64,000 nt of DNA from Halobaculum sp. XH14 (GTDB lineage Archaea; Halobacteriota; Halobacteria; Halobacteriales; Haloferacaceae). The notes below the pieces were generated by a model. It was not told the origin of the DNA. It saw only the letters and a list, made by a program, of their open reading frames with translations, and did not search any database. The DNA is taken from contig NZ_CP134949.1 in the NCBI RefSeq assembly GCF_032116555.1, forward strand, positions 1,178,001-1,242,000, in the 5' to 3' direction. Below are positions 8,535-16,746 of the stretch, piece by piece (within the stretch, counting starts at the first letter, position 1; the number at the start of each line of letters is the position of its first letter). Made by a program: the position numbers and the translations under genes.

Positions 8535-9680
8535 ATGAGCGAGGCCACAACTGACGGACGGCGACCCGAAGCGAAGCGAGAGCCAGACCGGTCAGCGGAG
8601 CCGGTCATCAGCATCAGAGACCTCAGAAAGACGTTCGACGGGGGCGAGATCATCGCCTGTGAGGACATCGAGCTCGACATCTACCGGGAGGACTTCGTGG
8701 TCCTCCTCGGCCCCTCGGGCTGCGGGAAGACGACGACGCTGCGGTGTATCTCCGGGCTGGAGATTCCCGACGGCGGCCAGCTTCTCATCGACGGCGTGGA
8801 CATGACCGGCGTCAAGCCGAAGGACCGAAACCTGGCGTTCGTGTTCCAGAGCATCGCGCTGTTCCCACACAAGGACGTCCGGGGGAACCTCCGGTTCGGG
8901 CTCGACATGTCGACGGACCTCTCGAAGGCGGAGAAGAACGAGCGCGTCGAGGAGATCGCCGCGATGCTCGGCATCGAGGATAAGCTCGACCGGAAGCCGG
9001 CGGACCTCTCGGGCGGCCAGCAACAGCGCGTGAGCCTCGGGCGCGCGATGGTGATGGAGCCGGCGGCGTTCCTGCTCGACGAGCCGTTCTCCGCGCTCGA
9101 CGCCAACCTCCGCAAGCACATGCAGACCGAAGTGAAGGAGCTCCAGCGCCGGCTGGAGACGCCGATGGTGTTCGTCACCCACGACCAGGAGGAGGCGATG
9201 GCCATCGGGGACAAGATCGTCATCATGGACGACGGGCTCATCCAGCAGGTCGGGACGCCCTACGAGGTGTTCAACGAGCCGACGAACCGGTTCGTCGCCG
9301 ACTTCATCGGCTCGCCTTCGGTCAACATGTTCGAGAGCGAACTCGTCCGGACGGACGAGGGGCTGACCCTCAGCAACGACCTGTTCACGCTCCCCGTCGA
9401 AGACGAGGTCGGCGGCACGGCGGAACCTGGCGCGGTCACCTTCGGCGTCCGCCCCCAGTACGTCCACGTCGCGGAGGAGGGCGAGGGTCTGTTCACCGGC
9501 GACGTGACGCTCGTCGAACCCCAGGGCGACCGCGACACGGTGTACTTCGACGTGGACGGGCGGGAGGTGCGAGCGGTCGTCCCGCAGAACTCCGTGAGCG
9601 CCGGCCGAACCGACGTCGCCCTCGACGTCGACCGGGACAAGTTCTGGGTGTTCGACGCGGAGGGAGACCGGCTGTTCTGA
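8535..9680 (+). CDS. Sugar ABC transporter ATP-binding protein (MalK/UgpC type)
   Basis: 381-residue ATPase. Walker A GPSGCGKTT at 59-67, Q-loop VFQS (103-106), signature LSGGQ (158-162), Walker B FLLDEP ending at Asp182-Glu183, and the switch His in VTHDQ. The C-terminal ~130 residues form a TOBE/OB regulatory domain of the CUT1 family. A 181-base gap separates it from the permease and GGAG sits directly before the ATG, so it may have its own promoter in addition to read-through. It would energise the importer encoded upstream. Confidence 0.92.
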   Translation: MSEATTDGRRPEAKREPDRSAEPVISIRDLRKTFDGGEIIACEDIELDIYREDFVVLLGPSGCGKTTTLRCISGLEIPDGGQLLIDGVDMTGVKPKDRNLAFVFQSIALFPHKDVRGNLRFGLDMSTDLSKAEKNERVEEIAAMLGIEDKLDRKPADLSGGQQQRVSLGRAMVMEPAAFLLDEPFSALDANLRKHMQTEVKELQRRLETPMVFVTHDQEEAMAIGDKIVIMDDGLIQQVGTPYEVFNEPTNRFVADFIGSPSVNMFESELVRTDEGLTLSNDLFTLPVEDEVGGTAEPGAVTFGVRPQYVHVAEEGEGLFTGDVTLVEPQGDRDTVYFDVDGREVRAVVPQNSVSAGRTDVALDVDRDKFWVFDAEGDRLF

Positions 9681-9727
9681 ACGCGGCGGGCGACCGATTC
9701 GTTCGGGGGACGTTCCGCCGGTGGGAA

Positions 9728-9764
9728 AGTATAAACCAGCACTCGCCCTCTACGACGACGGAGG
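9728..9764 (+). promoter_or_regulatory. TATA box and Shine-Dalgarno for an ATT-initiated gene
   Basis: AGTATAAAC at 9728-9736 is a good haloarchaeal TATA box. Initiation about 25 bases later falls near 9757. GGAGG at 9760-9764 is a perfect Shine-Dalgarno core 8 bases before ATT 9773. Together they place translation start at 9773 and not at the first conventional alternative start (TTG 9833). Confidence 0.6.
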
Positions 9765-9772
9765 ACGGAACC

Positions 9773-10729
9773 ATTCAGCTTTCACTCATACTCCCGCCGG
9801 AACCGGACGAGCGCTGGGACCTCGCAAAACAGTTGGGCGTGACGACCGCGGTCGTTCACCCCCTCGAGATCGGCGACGGGACCCGGTTCTGGGACTTCGA
9901 CACGCTCCAGAAACTGACGAACTGGTTCGAGGGCGCCGGCCTCGAGGTCGGCGTCATCGAGGGTAGCGTCCCGCTCACCGAGACGACGAAACTCGGCCTG
10001 CCCGGCCGCGACGACGAGATCGAGACGTTCCAGCAGTTCCTCCGGAACTGCGGGGAGCTCGGGATTCCGGTCGTCTGCTACGACTGGTTCGTCGGCGTCC
10101 GCTGGGCGCGCACGAGCGCGCACGTCCCCTCCCGCGGCGGGTCACTCACGACCGAGTTCGACGCCGAGCGGATGCAGGGCGGCCCGCCCGTTCGGGCCTC
10201 CGGGGTCACCAGGGAGGAACTCTGGGAGAACCTCGAGTACTTCCTCGAACGGGTCGTGCCGGTCGCCGAGGAGGCGGGCGTCAAACTCGGTCTCCACCCC
10301 GACGACCCGCCCCGCGAGGAGATCCGGGGCATCCCTAGAATCGTCACGAGCGTCGAAGCGTACGACCGCGTGCTCGACGTGGTGGACAGCGAGTACAACG
10401 GCGTCACGTTCTGTCAGGGGAACTTCGCCGCGATGGGCGTCGACGTCCCGGCGGCGATCCGGCACTTCGGCGACCGGATCAACTTCGTCCACTTCCGCGA
10501 CGTCGAGGGCGACGCCGATAGGTTCGTCGAGACGTGGCACGACGACGGCCCGACCGACATGCTCGCCGCGATGCGCGCGTACCGCGTGGTCGGCTTCGAC
10601 GGGCCGATCCGCCCCGACCACGTTCCGACGATGGCCGGCGAGTCCAACAGCAACCCCGGCTACGAGACGCTCGGGCGGCTGTTCGCCATCGGATACATGA
10701 AGGGGCTGCTCGAACAGACCGAGTCGTGA
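9773..10729 (+). CDS. uxuA: Mannonate dehydratase family protein (UxuA-like), copy 2, with apparent ATT start
   Basis: 318 residues if begun at ATT 9773. The family motifs are present: LHPDDPP, FCQGNFAAMG, VHFRDVEG and RPDHVPTMAGE. No in-frame ATG or GTG exists upstream of TTG 9833, yet the 20 residues before 9833 (starting IQLSLILPPEPDERW) look like the first beta strand and helix of the family. They align with MRVGLGQFMNPTPEKLRF of copy 1 exactly at its methionine. GGAGG stands 8 bases before the ATT. The gene follows the importer operon, with its own TATA box, and probably acts on the imported sugar acid. A sequencing error replacing ATG is the alternative explanation. Confidence 0.72.
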   Translation: MQLSLILPPEPDERWDLAKQLGVTTAVVHPLEIGDGTRFWDFDTLQKLTNWFEGAGLEVGVIEGSVPLTETTKLGLPGRDDEIETFQQFLRNCGELGIPVVCYDWFVGVRWARTSAHVPSRGGSLTTEFDAERMQGGPPVRASGVTREELWENLEYFLERVVPVAEEAGVKLGLHPDDPPREEIRGIPRIVTSVEAYDRVLDVVDSEYNGVTFCQGNFAAMGVDVPAAIRHFGDRINFVHFRDVEGDADRFVETWHDDGPTDMLAAMRAYRVVGFDGPIRPDHVPTMAGESNSNPGYETLGRLFAIGYMKGLLEQTES

Positions 10730-11283
10730 CGGGCGTTGGGGGGACCTGTTGGCGTGGTGCTGTCCCACGAAGCTCCAAGCTTGGCGCTAAGTTCGTGTCA
10801 GAAGAGAGTTCTTCTCCACTCTCCTCGAACCTCTGTCCTTTTTGCCGTCGGTCGGCTGCGGTCGGAGCGTGGATCGACGTGTTCGAACTCTGACCGGCCG
10901 TCACGTGGGCACGATGGCCGAGTAATCGACTGTTAGCGGTCCGATACCGGCGATTTGATCCGTAACGATCGATCGCGGGACGGGTTCAGGGCCGCTCGGT
11001 TGCTGCGCCGTCGTTTCTCGAAGGCGACCCATTGACGAGCGGCGAGTTGCTGATCGAGTTCGCGTTTCGTTCGGACTCGCGGCCACTTAGACGTCCTCTC
11101 CCGGCGGTTTCGAGTCGTCGGAGCGCGGAGTTCGTCGATCGGATGCTCGACTGGCAAGAATCCAACCATATTGTAAACCGATATACCTACTGAATTGGTA
11201 GATGCTCTCCGGGCCGGTCGCGGAACTTGCGTGTGCCCCGGCGAGAACGAACTAGTTGGGGGATCAGATCAGCCCGGACCGAC
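10730..11283. other. Gene-free stretch
   Basis: 554 bases without a convincing gene; the short reading frames have poor codon bias. A perfect hairpin AGAAGA-GAGT-TCTTCT lies near 10800-10815, and an AT-rich patch near 11165-11200 may be promoter debris. The segment separates the sugar cluster from the housekeeping region and could contain decayed mobile DNA, but I recognise no transposase. Confidence 0.5.
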
Positions 11284-11643
11284 TCAGGCGCCCGCCATTT
11301 CTCGGCAGGACTCCGCGCACTCGCGGACGACGTCCGCACAGATCTGGCAGTGGTCCTGCTCGTGGCGATCGCACTCCTCGGCGCACTCCTCACAGACGCC
11401 GGCACAGACCTCGGCGAGGCCGGTGCTGTAGTTCGAATCGCGCGCCATGAACCGGGCGTGGAGCGTCGCCACGTCCGCGACGTCCCGACAGAGTCGGATG
11501 CACTCGGCCATCCCCTCGCCCTCGTCGATGCACTCGTCGGCACACCACTCGCAGACCTCGGCGGCCTCGAAGCAGTTCTCCAGGCACTCCCGTTCCCTCT
11601 CGCTCAGGTGGTCGATGTTGGACGCGGTTTCGGCAAGGGACAT
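11284..11643 (-). CDS. Cysteine-rich four-helix-bundle copper-binding (Csp-like) protein
   Basis: 119-residue protein with 15 cysteines, most in CxxC or CxxxC spacing along amphipathic helices (ECLENC, CEWCADEC, CAGVCEEC, CQICADVVREC). This is the pattern of the Csp/DUF326 copper storage proteins, whose helices point cysteines into the bundle core to bind many Cu(I) ions. No signal peptide is seen, so it would be cytosolic (Csp3-like). Copper buffering is known of the family; in vivo role here is inferred. Confidence 0.85.
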   Translation of the reverse strand: MSLAETASNIDHLSERERECLENCFEAAEVCEWCADECIDEGEGMAECIRLCRDVADVATLHARFMARDSNYSTGLAEVCAGVCEECAEECDRHEQDHCQICADVVRECAESCREMAGA

Positions 11644-11779
11644 TGCGGTCGGTCGTTTCGTTGCCGGATTGGTTATCGTGGTCGCTGTAAATACAAGCCT
11701 CTATGGCTGGGACCGTGGACGACTGTGCTTCTCCAGAGTTGTAGCTGGGGCGTTGGCTTCGAAACGAGTGGTAACCGCA

Positions 11780-11854
11780 TGGGCGCTGCAGGATTTGAAC
11801 CCGCGACAGCCTGGTCCGAAGCCAGGTACTCTGTCCAAGCTGAGCTAAGCGCCC
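11780..11854 (-). tRNA. tRNA-Arg (anticodon TCG)
   Basis: The minus strand folds as a 75-base tRNA: acceptor GGGCGCT pairs with AGCGCCC, discriminator A at 11780. The anticodon stem CCTGG/CCAGG encloses loop CTTCGGA with anticodon TCG, and the T loop is GGTTCAAATCC. No intron and no encoded CCA. It decodes CGA (and CGN by wobble) arginine codons. Confidence 0.95.
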
Positions 11855-11986
11855 TGTACGTTCGGTAGCGCCGGACCGCTTTTAACTCCCGCGCTTCGCC
11901 GCCACCCGGAAACGAAGCGAACACGCCACGATCGACCGCCACGTGTCGCGTCATTTATGCCGGACCCGGCTGGATTCCGTCACGAC

Positions 11987-12829
11987 ATGGGGGACAGGAC
12001 GGCGTTCGCGACGGGGCTGCTCGAACTCACCCGGCCGGGGAACGCAGTCGCGGCGGGGGCGCTGACGTTCATCGGCGCGTTCGTCGGCGGAGGGCTTCGG
12101 GCCACCAGCGTCGCCCTCGCCGTCGCCGCCACCGTGTTCGCCGTCGCCGCCGGCAACGCCGCCAACGATTACTTCGACCGGGACATCGACCGCGTGAACA
12201 GGCCCGACCGGCCGATCCCCAGCGGTCGGGTCTCGCCGCGAGGAGCCGCGGTCTTCTCGGCCGTGCTGTTCCTCGGCGCGGTCGTCGCGGCGGTCACGCT
12301 GCCCGTGCTGGCGCTCGGGATCGCCGTCGTGAATCTGGTCGCGCTCGTCGCCTACACGGAGCTGTTCAAGGGGCTCCCGGGAGTCGGCAACGCCGTCGTC
12401 GCGTACCTCACCGGGAGCACGTTCCTCTTTGGTGCCGCCGCGGTCGAGTCGCTCGGCCCGGACGTCTGGGTGCTGTTCGGGCTGGCGGCCGTGGCGACGT
12501 TCGCGCGGGAACTCGTGAAGGACGTCGAGGACGTCTCGGGCGACCGGGAGGAGGGGCTCCGGACGCTCCCCATCGTCGCCGGCGAGCGGGCGACGCTCAC
12601 ACTCGCCGTCGTCGTCATGGCACTCGGCGCGGGGGCCAGCGTCCTCCCGTACGCACGCGGGACGTTCGGACTCGCGTACCTCGCGCTCGTGATCCCCGCC
12701 GACGGCGTGATGGTCGGCGCGACCGCCCTGGGGTTCAGGGATCCGGGGACCGCCCAGCGCTGGCTCAAGCGCGGGACGTACCTCGCGGCCGCCGCGTTCG
12801 TCCTCGGGCGGATAGCGGTGCTCGGCTGA
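11987..12829 (+). CDS. UbiA-family prenyltransferase, probable digeranylgeranylglyceryl phosphate synthase
   Basis: 280-residue polytopic membrane protein. The first Asp-rich site NAANDYFDRDIDRVN (about 57-71) and the second DVEDVSGD bind the Mg-diphosphate of the prenyl donor, as in UbiA enzymes. The sequence fits archaeal (S)-2,3-di-O-geranylgeranylglyceryl phosphate synthase, which adds the second geranylgeranyl chain of archaeal lipids. ATG 11987 gives the family N-terminus LLELTRPGNAVAAG; ATG 11957 would add ten residues. Confidence 0.85.
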   Translation: MGDRTAFATGLLELTRPGNAVAAGALTFIGAFVGGGLRATSVALAVAATVFAVAAGNAANDYFDRDIDRVNRPDRPIPSGRVSPRGAAVFSAVLFLGAVVAAVTLPVLALGIAVVNLVALVAYTELFKGLPGVGNAVVAYLTGSTFLFGAAAVESLGPDVWVLFGLAAVATFARELVKDVEDVSGDREEGLRTLPIVAGERATLTLAVVVMALGAGASVLPYARGTFGLAYLALVIPADGVMVGATALGFRDPGTAQRWLKRGTYLAAAAFVLGRIAVLG

Positions 12830-12879
12830 GTGTGGAGCGGACGGTCACGGCGGTCGCAACCGGATGGGATTCAATCAAA

Positions 12880-12990
12880 AAGAATAATACCGGCTCACGG
12901 CATGGACCTAGCGACTGATGACTCCCTGCGAGACGTTCCGTCTTGCGAGCCCTCCGTGGACCCGTCGCGGCCCGGGGGTGGGAGTCCCCC
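12880..12990 (+). promoter_or_regulatory. Promoter and structured leader of the KaiC/RAD55-like gene
   Basis: A TATA-like AAGAATAATACC at about 12882-12893 predicts a start near 12915 and a leader of about 75 bases, long for haloarchaea. The leader contains GCGAGAC-gttcc-GTCTTGC (12928-12946, one G-U pair). A second hairpin, GGGGG-tgggagt-CCCCC (12974-12990), touches ATG 12991 and has the Shine-Dalgarno-like GGGAG in its loop. Confidence 0.45.
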
Positions 12991-13599
12991 ATGTATGAGG
13001 TTTCGACGCTGGGATCCAGCATCGAACCCGGATCGAACGTCCTCTTCACCGGCCCGCCGCTGAGCGGCAAGCGCGAACTGGCCCTCGACGTGCTCGCGGA
13101 AGGGACCGAACGGGGGGAGGGCGCGATCATGGTGACGACGAAGGACAGCGCGGACAGGCTCCTGAAACGGTTCGGCAAGCGCGTGAGCCACGACGGGAAG
13201 CCGGTCGCGGTCGTCGACACGGTGACCCGCCAGCAGGGCGTCGGGGACGTCCGGGACGACGACCGCATCAAGTACACGTCCTCGCCGGTCGACCTCACCG
13301 GGGTCGGCATCAAGCTCTCCGAGTTCCTCGAGAACTTCCACGCGGAGCGTGGCATCGAGCGGAACCGGGTGATGCTCCACTCGCTCTCGACGCTTCTGAT
13401 GTACACCGACCTCCAGACCGTGTTTCGGTTCCTCCACGTGTTCACCGGCCGCATCCAGAGCGTCGACGGCCTCGGCGTCTACTGCATCGACTCGACGGCC
13501 CACGAGGAACGGGAGATGAACACGCTGAAACAGCTGTTCGACGGCATCGTCGAGACGTCCGAGGACGCCGAGCCCGCGGTGCGGATCGCGGACGCCTGA
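12991..13599 (+). CDS. KaiC/RAD55-like RecA-superfamily ATPase (HTR-like protein)
   Basis: 202-residue RecA-fold protein with a P-loop variant FTGPPLSGKRE (about 19-29). A strand ending in HSLSTLLMYTD (about 131-141) occupies the Walker B position. It belongs to the abundant haloarchaeal KaiC/HTR-like family, which lacks a full KaiC tandem; members are often near signalling genes but roles are poorly known. ATG 12991 is used because upstream in-frame codons are low-quality. It probably binds nucleotide; no partner gene is adjacent. Confidence 0.75.
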   Translation: MYEVSTLGSSIEPGSNVLFTGPPLSGKRELALDVLAEGTERGEGAIMVTTKDSADRLLKRFGKRVSHDGKPVAVVDTVTRQQGVGDVRDDDRIKYTSSPVDLTGVGIKLSEFLENFHAERGIERNRVMLHSLSTLLMYTDLQTVFRFLHVFTGRIQSVDGLGVYCIDSTAHEEREMNTLKQLFDGIVETSEDAEPAVRIADA

Positions 13600-13702
13600 G
13601 GCGACGCCGACGCGCCGATGCCGGTTTCCCCCGCCCTTCGGCCGTGCGCCCGACGGGCGCTCCCGCCGAACGCTTAACGCCCGGGCGGGCCAATCGCCCG
13701 GC

Positions 13703-14125
13703 ATGCCAGTGACCGACGACGAGGGGCTCCGCGAACTGCTTTCGATGGACCCCGTCGCCGTAGTCGGCTGTTCGAGCACGCCGGGAAAGGCCGCCCACGA
13801 CATCCCTGCGTACCTCCAGCGGCACGGCTACGAGGTGATCCCGGTGAACCCGTACGCCGACGAGATTCTCGGCCGCGAGGCGTACGACTCGCTGGCCGAC
13901 GTCGAGGCGGACGTCGAACTCGTCGACGTGTTCCGGCCCAGCGACGAGGTCGCGGGGATACTCGATCAGGTGCTCGACCGAAAGGAGTCCCGCGGTGACG
14001 TTCGGGGCGTCTGGCTTCAACTCGACATCACCGACGACGAGGCGCTCGCGCGGGCGGAGGAGGCGGGCCTCACCACCACGCAGGACAGATGCATGAAAGT
14101 CGAGCACGGCCGGTTACTGGGCTGA
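13703..14125 (+). CDS. CoA-binding domain protein (YccU-like)
   Basis: 140-residue Rossmann-type CoA_binding_2 domain: VAVVGCSSTPGKAAHDIPAYL at the N-terminus forms the nucleotide-binding loop, followed by VNPYADEILG, DVFRPSDEV and CMKVEHGRLLG. Members are stand-alone CoA-binding proteins of unknown function, widespread in archaea and bacteria. It is monocistronic between the KaiC-like gene and convergent cysteine synthase. Confidence 0.85.
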   Translation: MPVTDDEGLRELLSMDPVAVVGCSSTPGKAAHDIPAYLQRHGYEVIPVNPYADEILGREAYDSLADVEADVELVDVFRPSDEVAGILDQVLDRKESRGDVRGVWLQLDITDDEALARAEEAGLTTTQDRCMKVEHGRLLG

Positions 14126-14189
14126 CCGGCACCGGACGCGACGGCCGAACCGACGACGCGTCGCCGGTAGGCCCCCGGGTTCCGGTCCG

Positions 14190-15170
14190 TTACCCGGTCC
14201 ACTCCTCGAACGATCGATAGACGCCCTTCGAGAGGTACCGCTCGCTCGAATCGGCAAACACCGTCACGACCGCGTCGTGGGGCGCGTCCACCTCGCCGGA
14301 TTCGATCTCGCGTGCGACCTCGCGGGCGGCCAGCGAGTTCGCCCCCGAACTCGACGCGACGAGGTGGCCCTCCTCGCCCGCGAGTCGGGCCATCTCGCCG
14401 TGGATCGCCTCGTCCGAGATGGTCTTGAGGTCGTCGACGAGGTCGGGGTCGAACAGCTCGTTGGTGGCGACGTCGTGGGTACCGATTCCCTCGGTCTTGT
14501 ACTCGCCCTCCTCGGCGTCCTCGCCGAAGAAGTCGCCGTACGTTGACCCCTCGGGCTGGACGGCGACGACGTGGGTGTCGGGGTTCCGTTCGAGCGCGTA
14601 CTCGGCCATCCCCATCAGCGTCCCGCCCGTGCCACAGCCGGCGACGATGGCCCCGACCTCCCCGTCGAGCGCCTCGAACGCCTCCGGCGCGGTCGTCTCG
14701 TAGTGTGCCTCGGCGTTCAGCGGGTTCTCGAACTGCTGGGGGACGACCGCGTCGTCCAGTTCCTCGGCCAGCGCGTGGGCGCGCTCGATGGCGCCGGCCA
14801 TCCCGTCCTCGCTCGGGGTGTTGATCACCTCCGCGCCGAGCGCGCGCATGAGCTGCTGTTTCTCGACGCTGAAGCGCTCGGGCACGACGAACACCGCGTC
14901 GACGTCGAGTTGCCCCGCGGCGACGGCGAAGCCGATGCCGGTGTTTCCCGCGGTCGGTTCGATGACGGTTCCGCCCGGATTCAGCGTTCCCGCCTCGAGC
15001 ATCGCCCGAACCATGTACTCGCCGATGCGGTCCTTCACGGACGCGCCGGGGTTGAACGACTCCAGCTTCGCGTGGACCGGAACTGACTCGGGGGAGGCGT
15101 GGACGCGGACGAGCGGCGTCTCGCCGACCGCCTCCAGCACCGAATCGAGCGGCTCCCGGTGTGTGGTCAT
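14190..15170 (-). CDS. cysK: Cysteine synthase family PLP enzyme
   Basis: 326-residue fold-type II PLP enzyme. Lys46 in NPGASVKDRIG forms the Schiff base, EPTAGNTGIG binds the substrate carboxylate and GCGTGGTLMG grips the PLP phosphate. Members make cysteine from O-acetylserine (or O-phosphoserine) and sulfide; some haloarchaeal relatives are cystathionine beta-synthase-like. ATG 15170 gives the natural start MTTHREPLDS. A longer in-frame opening to 15368 is Arg/Pro-rich and not coding. Confidence 0.88.
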   Translation of the reverse strand: MTTHREPLDSVLEAVGETPLVRVHASPESVPVHAKLESFNPGASVKDRIGEYMVRAMLEAGTLNPGGTVIEPTAGNTGIGFAVAAGQLDVDAVFVVPERFSVEKQQLMRALGAEVINTPSEDGMAGAIERAHALAEELDDAVVPQQFENPLNAEAHYETTAPEAFEALDGEVGAIVAGCGTGGTLMGMAEYALERNPDTHVVAVQPEGSTYGDFFGEDAEEGEYKTEGIGTHDVATNELFDPDLVDDLKTISDEAIHGEMARLAGEEGHLVASSSGANSLAAREVAREIESGEVDAPHDAVVTVFADSSERYLSKGVYRSFEEWTG

Positions 15171-15270
15171 GTACTGGCAAAGATTGCCAGGGGTTACGTA
15201 TCTTGCTATCCGGGGGCGAGGTCGCCCTCGCCGGGACCGACTCGGCGAACCGGTCGCGCGGCGTCTCCGA

Positions 15271-15579
15271 TCAGGCGGCCGACCCGTCCGATTCGGTCCC
15301 CGCGTCGTCCGAGGCGGCGTCATCGGCCGAACTCTCGTCGGTCGCCGCGACCTCCTCGACGACGGCATCCGGGTCGATGCCCCGCTCCTCGGCGAGCGCG
15401 ACGACGAGCGCGCGCTGCTCGGCCAGTTCGCCCTCGACCCGCTCGACGCGCTGCTCGGTGGTGGAGACGGTGTCGCGCATCCGGTCGACCTCCTCGCGCA
15501 TCTCGTTCACCCTCGCGTACAGTTTCTCGGCGGTGTCGGCGACCGTCTGGATCTTCTTGGCCGTGCTTCCCAGTCCCAT
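15271..15579 (-). CDS. Small coiled-coil protein, haloarchaeal DUF5798-like
   Basis: 102 residues beginning MGLGSTAKKIQTVADTAEKL. Residues about 15-65 form a continuous heptad-rich coiled coil (LYARVNEMREEVDRMRDTV and onward). The last 25 residues are an acidic Ser/Asp tail. It resembles the haloarchaeal family DUF5798, function unknown. ATG 15579 is the natural start. It lies between cysK (same strand) and divergent surE. Confidence 0.7.
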   Translation of the reverse strand: MGLGSTAKKIQTVADTAEKLYARVNEMREEVDRMRDTVSTTEQRVERVEGELAEQRALVVALAEERGIDPDAVVEEVAATDESSADDAASDDAGTESDGSAA

Positions 15580-15676
15580 GGCCGGTCTATGCGACCCGCA
15601 CGCCCTGTGTCTTGTGGTGTGCGGTTCGACGGGAACGAACCCACGTGCTTTTGCTCCCCGTCGCCGACCACCCGCC

Positions 15677-16483
15677 ATGACGACGAGCCGCGACCCTCGA
15701 TTCCTCCTGACGAACGACGACGGCATCGGGACGGTCGGCTTCCGGGCCCTCTACGACGCGCTCTCGTCAGTCGGCGAGGTGATCGCGGTCGCCCCCGCCG
15801 ACGACCGGAGCGCGGTCGGCCGCTCGATGTCCCACGGCGTGAGCGTCGAGGAACACGAACTCGGCTACGCCATCGAGGGCACGCCGGCCGACTGTACGGT
15901 CGCCGGACTCGAATCGCTCTGTCCCGACGTGGACATGGTCGTCTCCGGGTGCAACAAGGGCGCGAACCTCGGGTCGTACGTCCTCGGCCGCTCGGGAACC
16001 GTCTCCGCGGCCGTCGAGGCGGCGTTCTTCGACGTGCCCGCCATCGCCATCTCGCTGTACATCCCCGCGGGGACCGGCGAGTCGTACCGGGAGTTCGAGG
16101 TGACCGAAAGCGACTACGCCGAGGCGACGCGCGCGGCGCGCTATCTCGCCGAGCACGCCGAGGACGCGGGCGTGTTCGACACCGCGGAGTACCTGAACGT
16201 GAACGCGCCCTGGCCGGACGAGTCGCCCGCGAGGATGGTCGTCACGCGACCCTCGACGCTGTACGACATGACCGCCGAGCGCGACGGGGACCACATCGCG
16301 CTACACGACCGAACCTGGGACGTGATGAAGCGGGGGACGGTCCCGGACCCGGTCGGCACCGACCGGCGGGCGATCGCGGACGGACACGTCTCCGTCTCGC
16401 CGCTGACGGCCCCGCACACGACCCGGCACCACGACGAACTCGACCGGCTCGCGGACTCGTACGCGTCGGAAGCCGGGGACTGA
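15677..16483 (+). CDS. surE: 5'/3'-nucleotidase SurE
   Basis: 268-residue SurE phosphatase. LLTNDDGIG (10-18) carries the Asp-Asp metal ligands, followed by APADDRSAVGRSM, EGTPADCTV, and SGCNKGANLGSYVLGRSGTVSAA, all diagnostic. It dephosphorylates nucleoside 5'- and 3'-monophosphates. ATG 15677 is the family start; upstream frame is non-coding. Confidence 0.93.
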   Translation: MTTSRDPRFLLTNDDGIGTVGFRALYDALSSVGEVIAVAPADDRSAVGRSMSHGVSVEEHELGYAIEGTPADCTVAGLESLCPDVDMVVSGCNKGANLGSYVLGRSGTVSAAVEAAFFDVPAIAISLYIPAGTGESYREFEVTESDYAEATRAARYLAEHAEDAGVFDTAEYLNVNAPWPDESPARMVVTRPSTLYDMTAERDGDHIALHDRTWDVMKRGTVPDPVGTDRRAIADGHVSVSPLTAPHTTRHHDELDRLADSYASEAGD

Positions 16484-16565
16484 CCGCGATCGGTCCTGAT
16501 GGTTGACCTCCTCGTCCGCCGGAGTGGACACGTTTATGCGAGGCGGGTCGGAACCGTCGGTCACC

Positions 16566-16688
16566 ATGAGTCCGTTCCTCCTCGCCCAGTCGGAGGCGCC
16601 GCGCCTGCCCGTCACGGAGACGGCAGCAGTCGTCCTGATCGCCAGCCTGCTCCTCACGGTCGGCTGGCTCGTGTACTTCTACCGCTGA
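16566..16688 (+). CDS. Single-pass membrane microprotein
   Basis: 40 residues (MSPFLLAQSEAPRLP...) with one strong transmembrane segment, residues about 18-38 (VTETAAVVLIASLLLTVGWL), ending in YFYR. An upstream TTTATGC patch at 16532 could be its TATA element. It lies between surE and cinA. Codon bias and a clean hydrophobic segment suggest it is real; function unknown. Confidence 0.55.
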   Translation: MSPFLLAQSEAPRLPVTETAAVVLIASLLLTVGWLVYFYR

Positions 16689-16746
16689 CACCCGAGTCGA
16701 CCGCTGCCAACGGGAGTCCCGGTCACGTCGACCGGGACCGTCCGCC

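Noticed and set aside
10736-10904. Possible remnant of a transposase or IS end near the AGAAGA-GAGT-TCTTCT hairpin
   Set aside because: Translations of both strands gave nothing I can tie to a transposase family, and no terminal inverted repeats or target duplication could be found.
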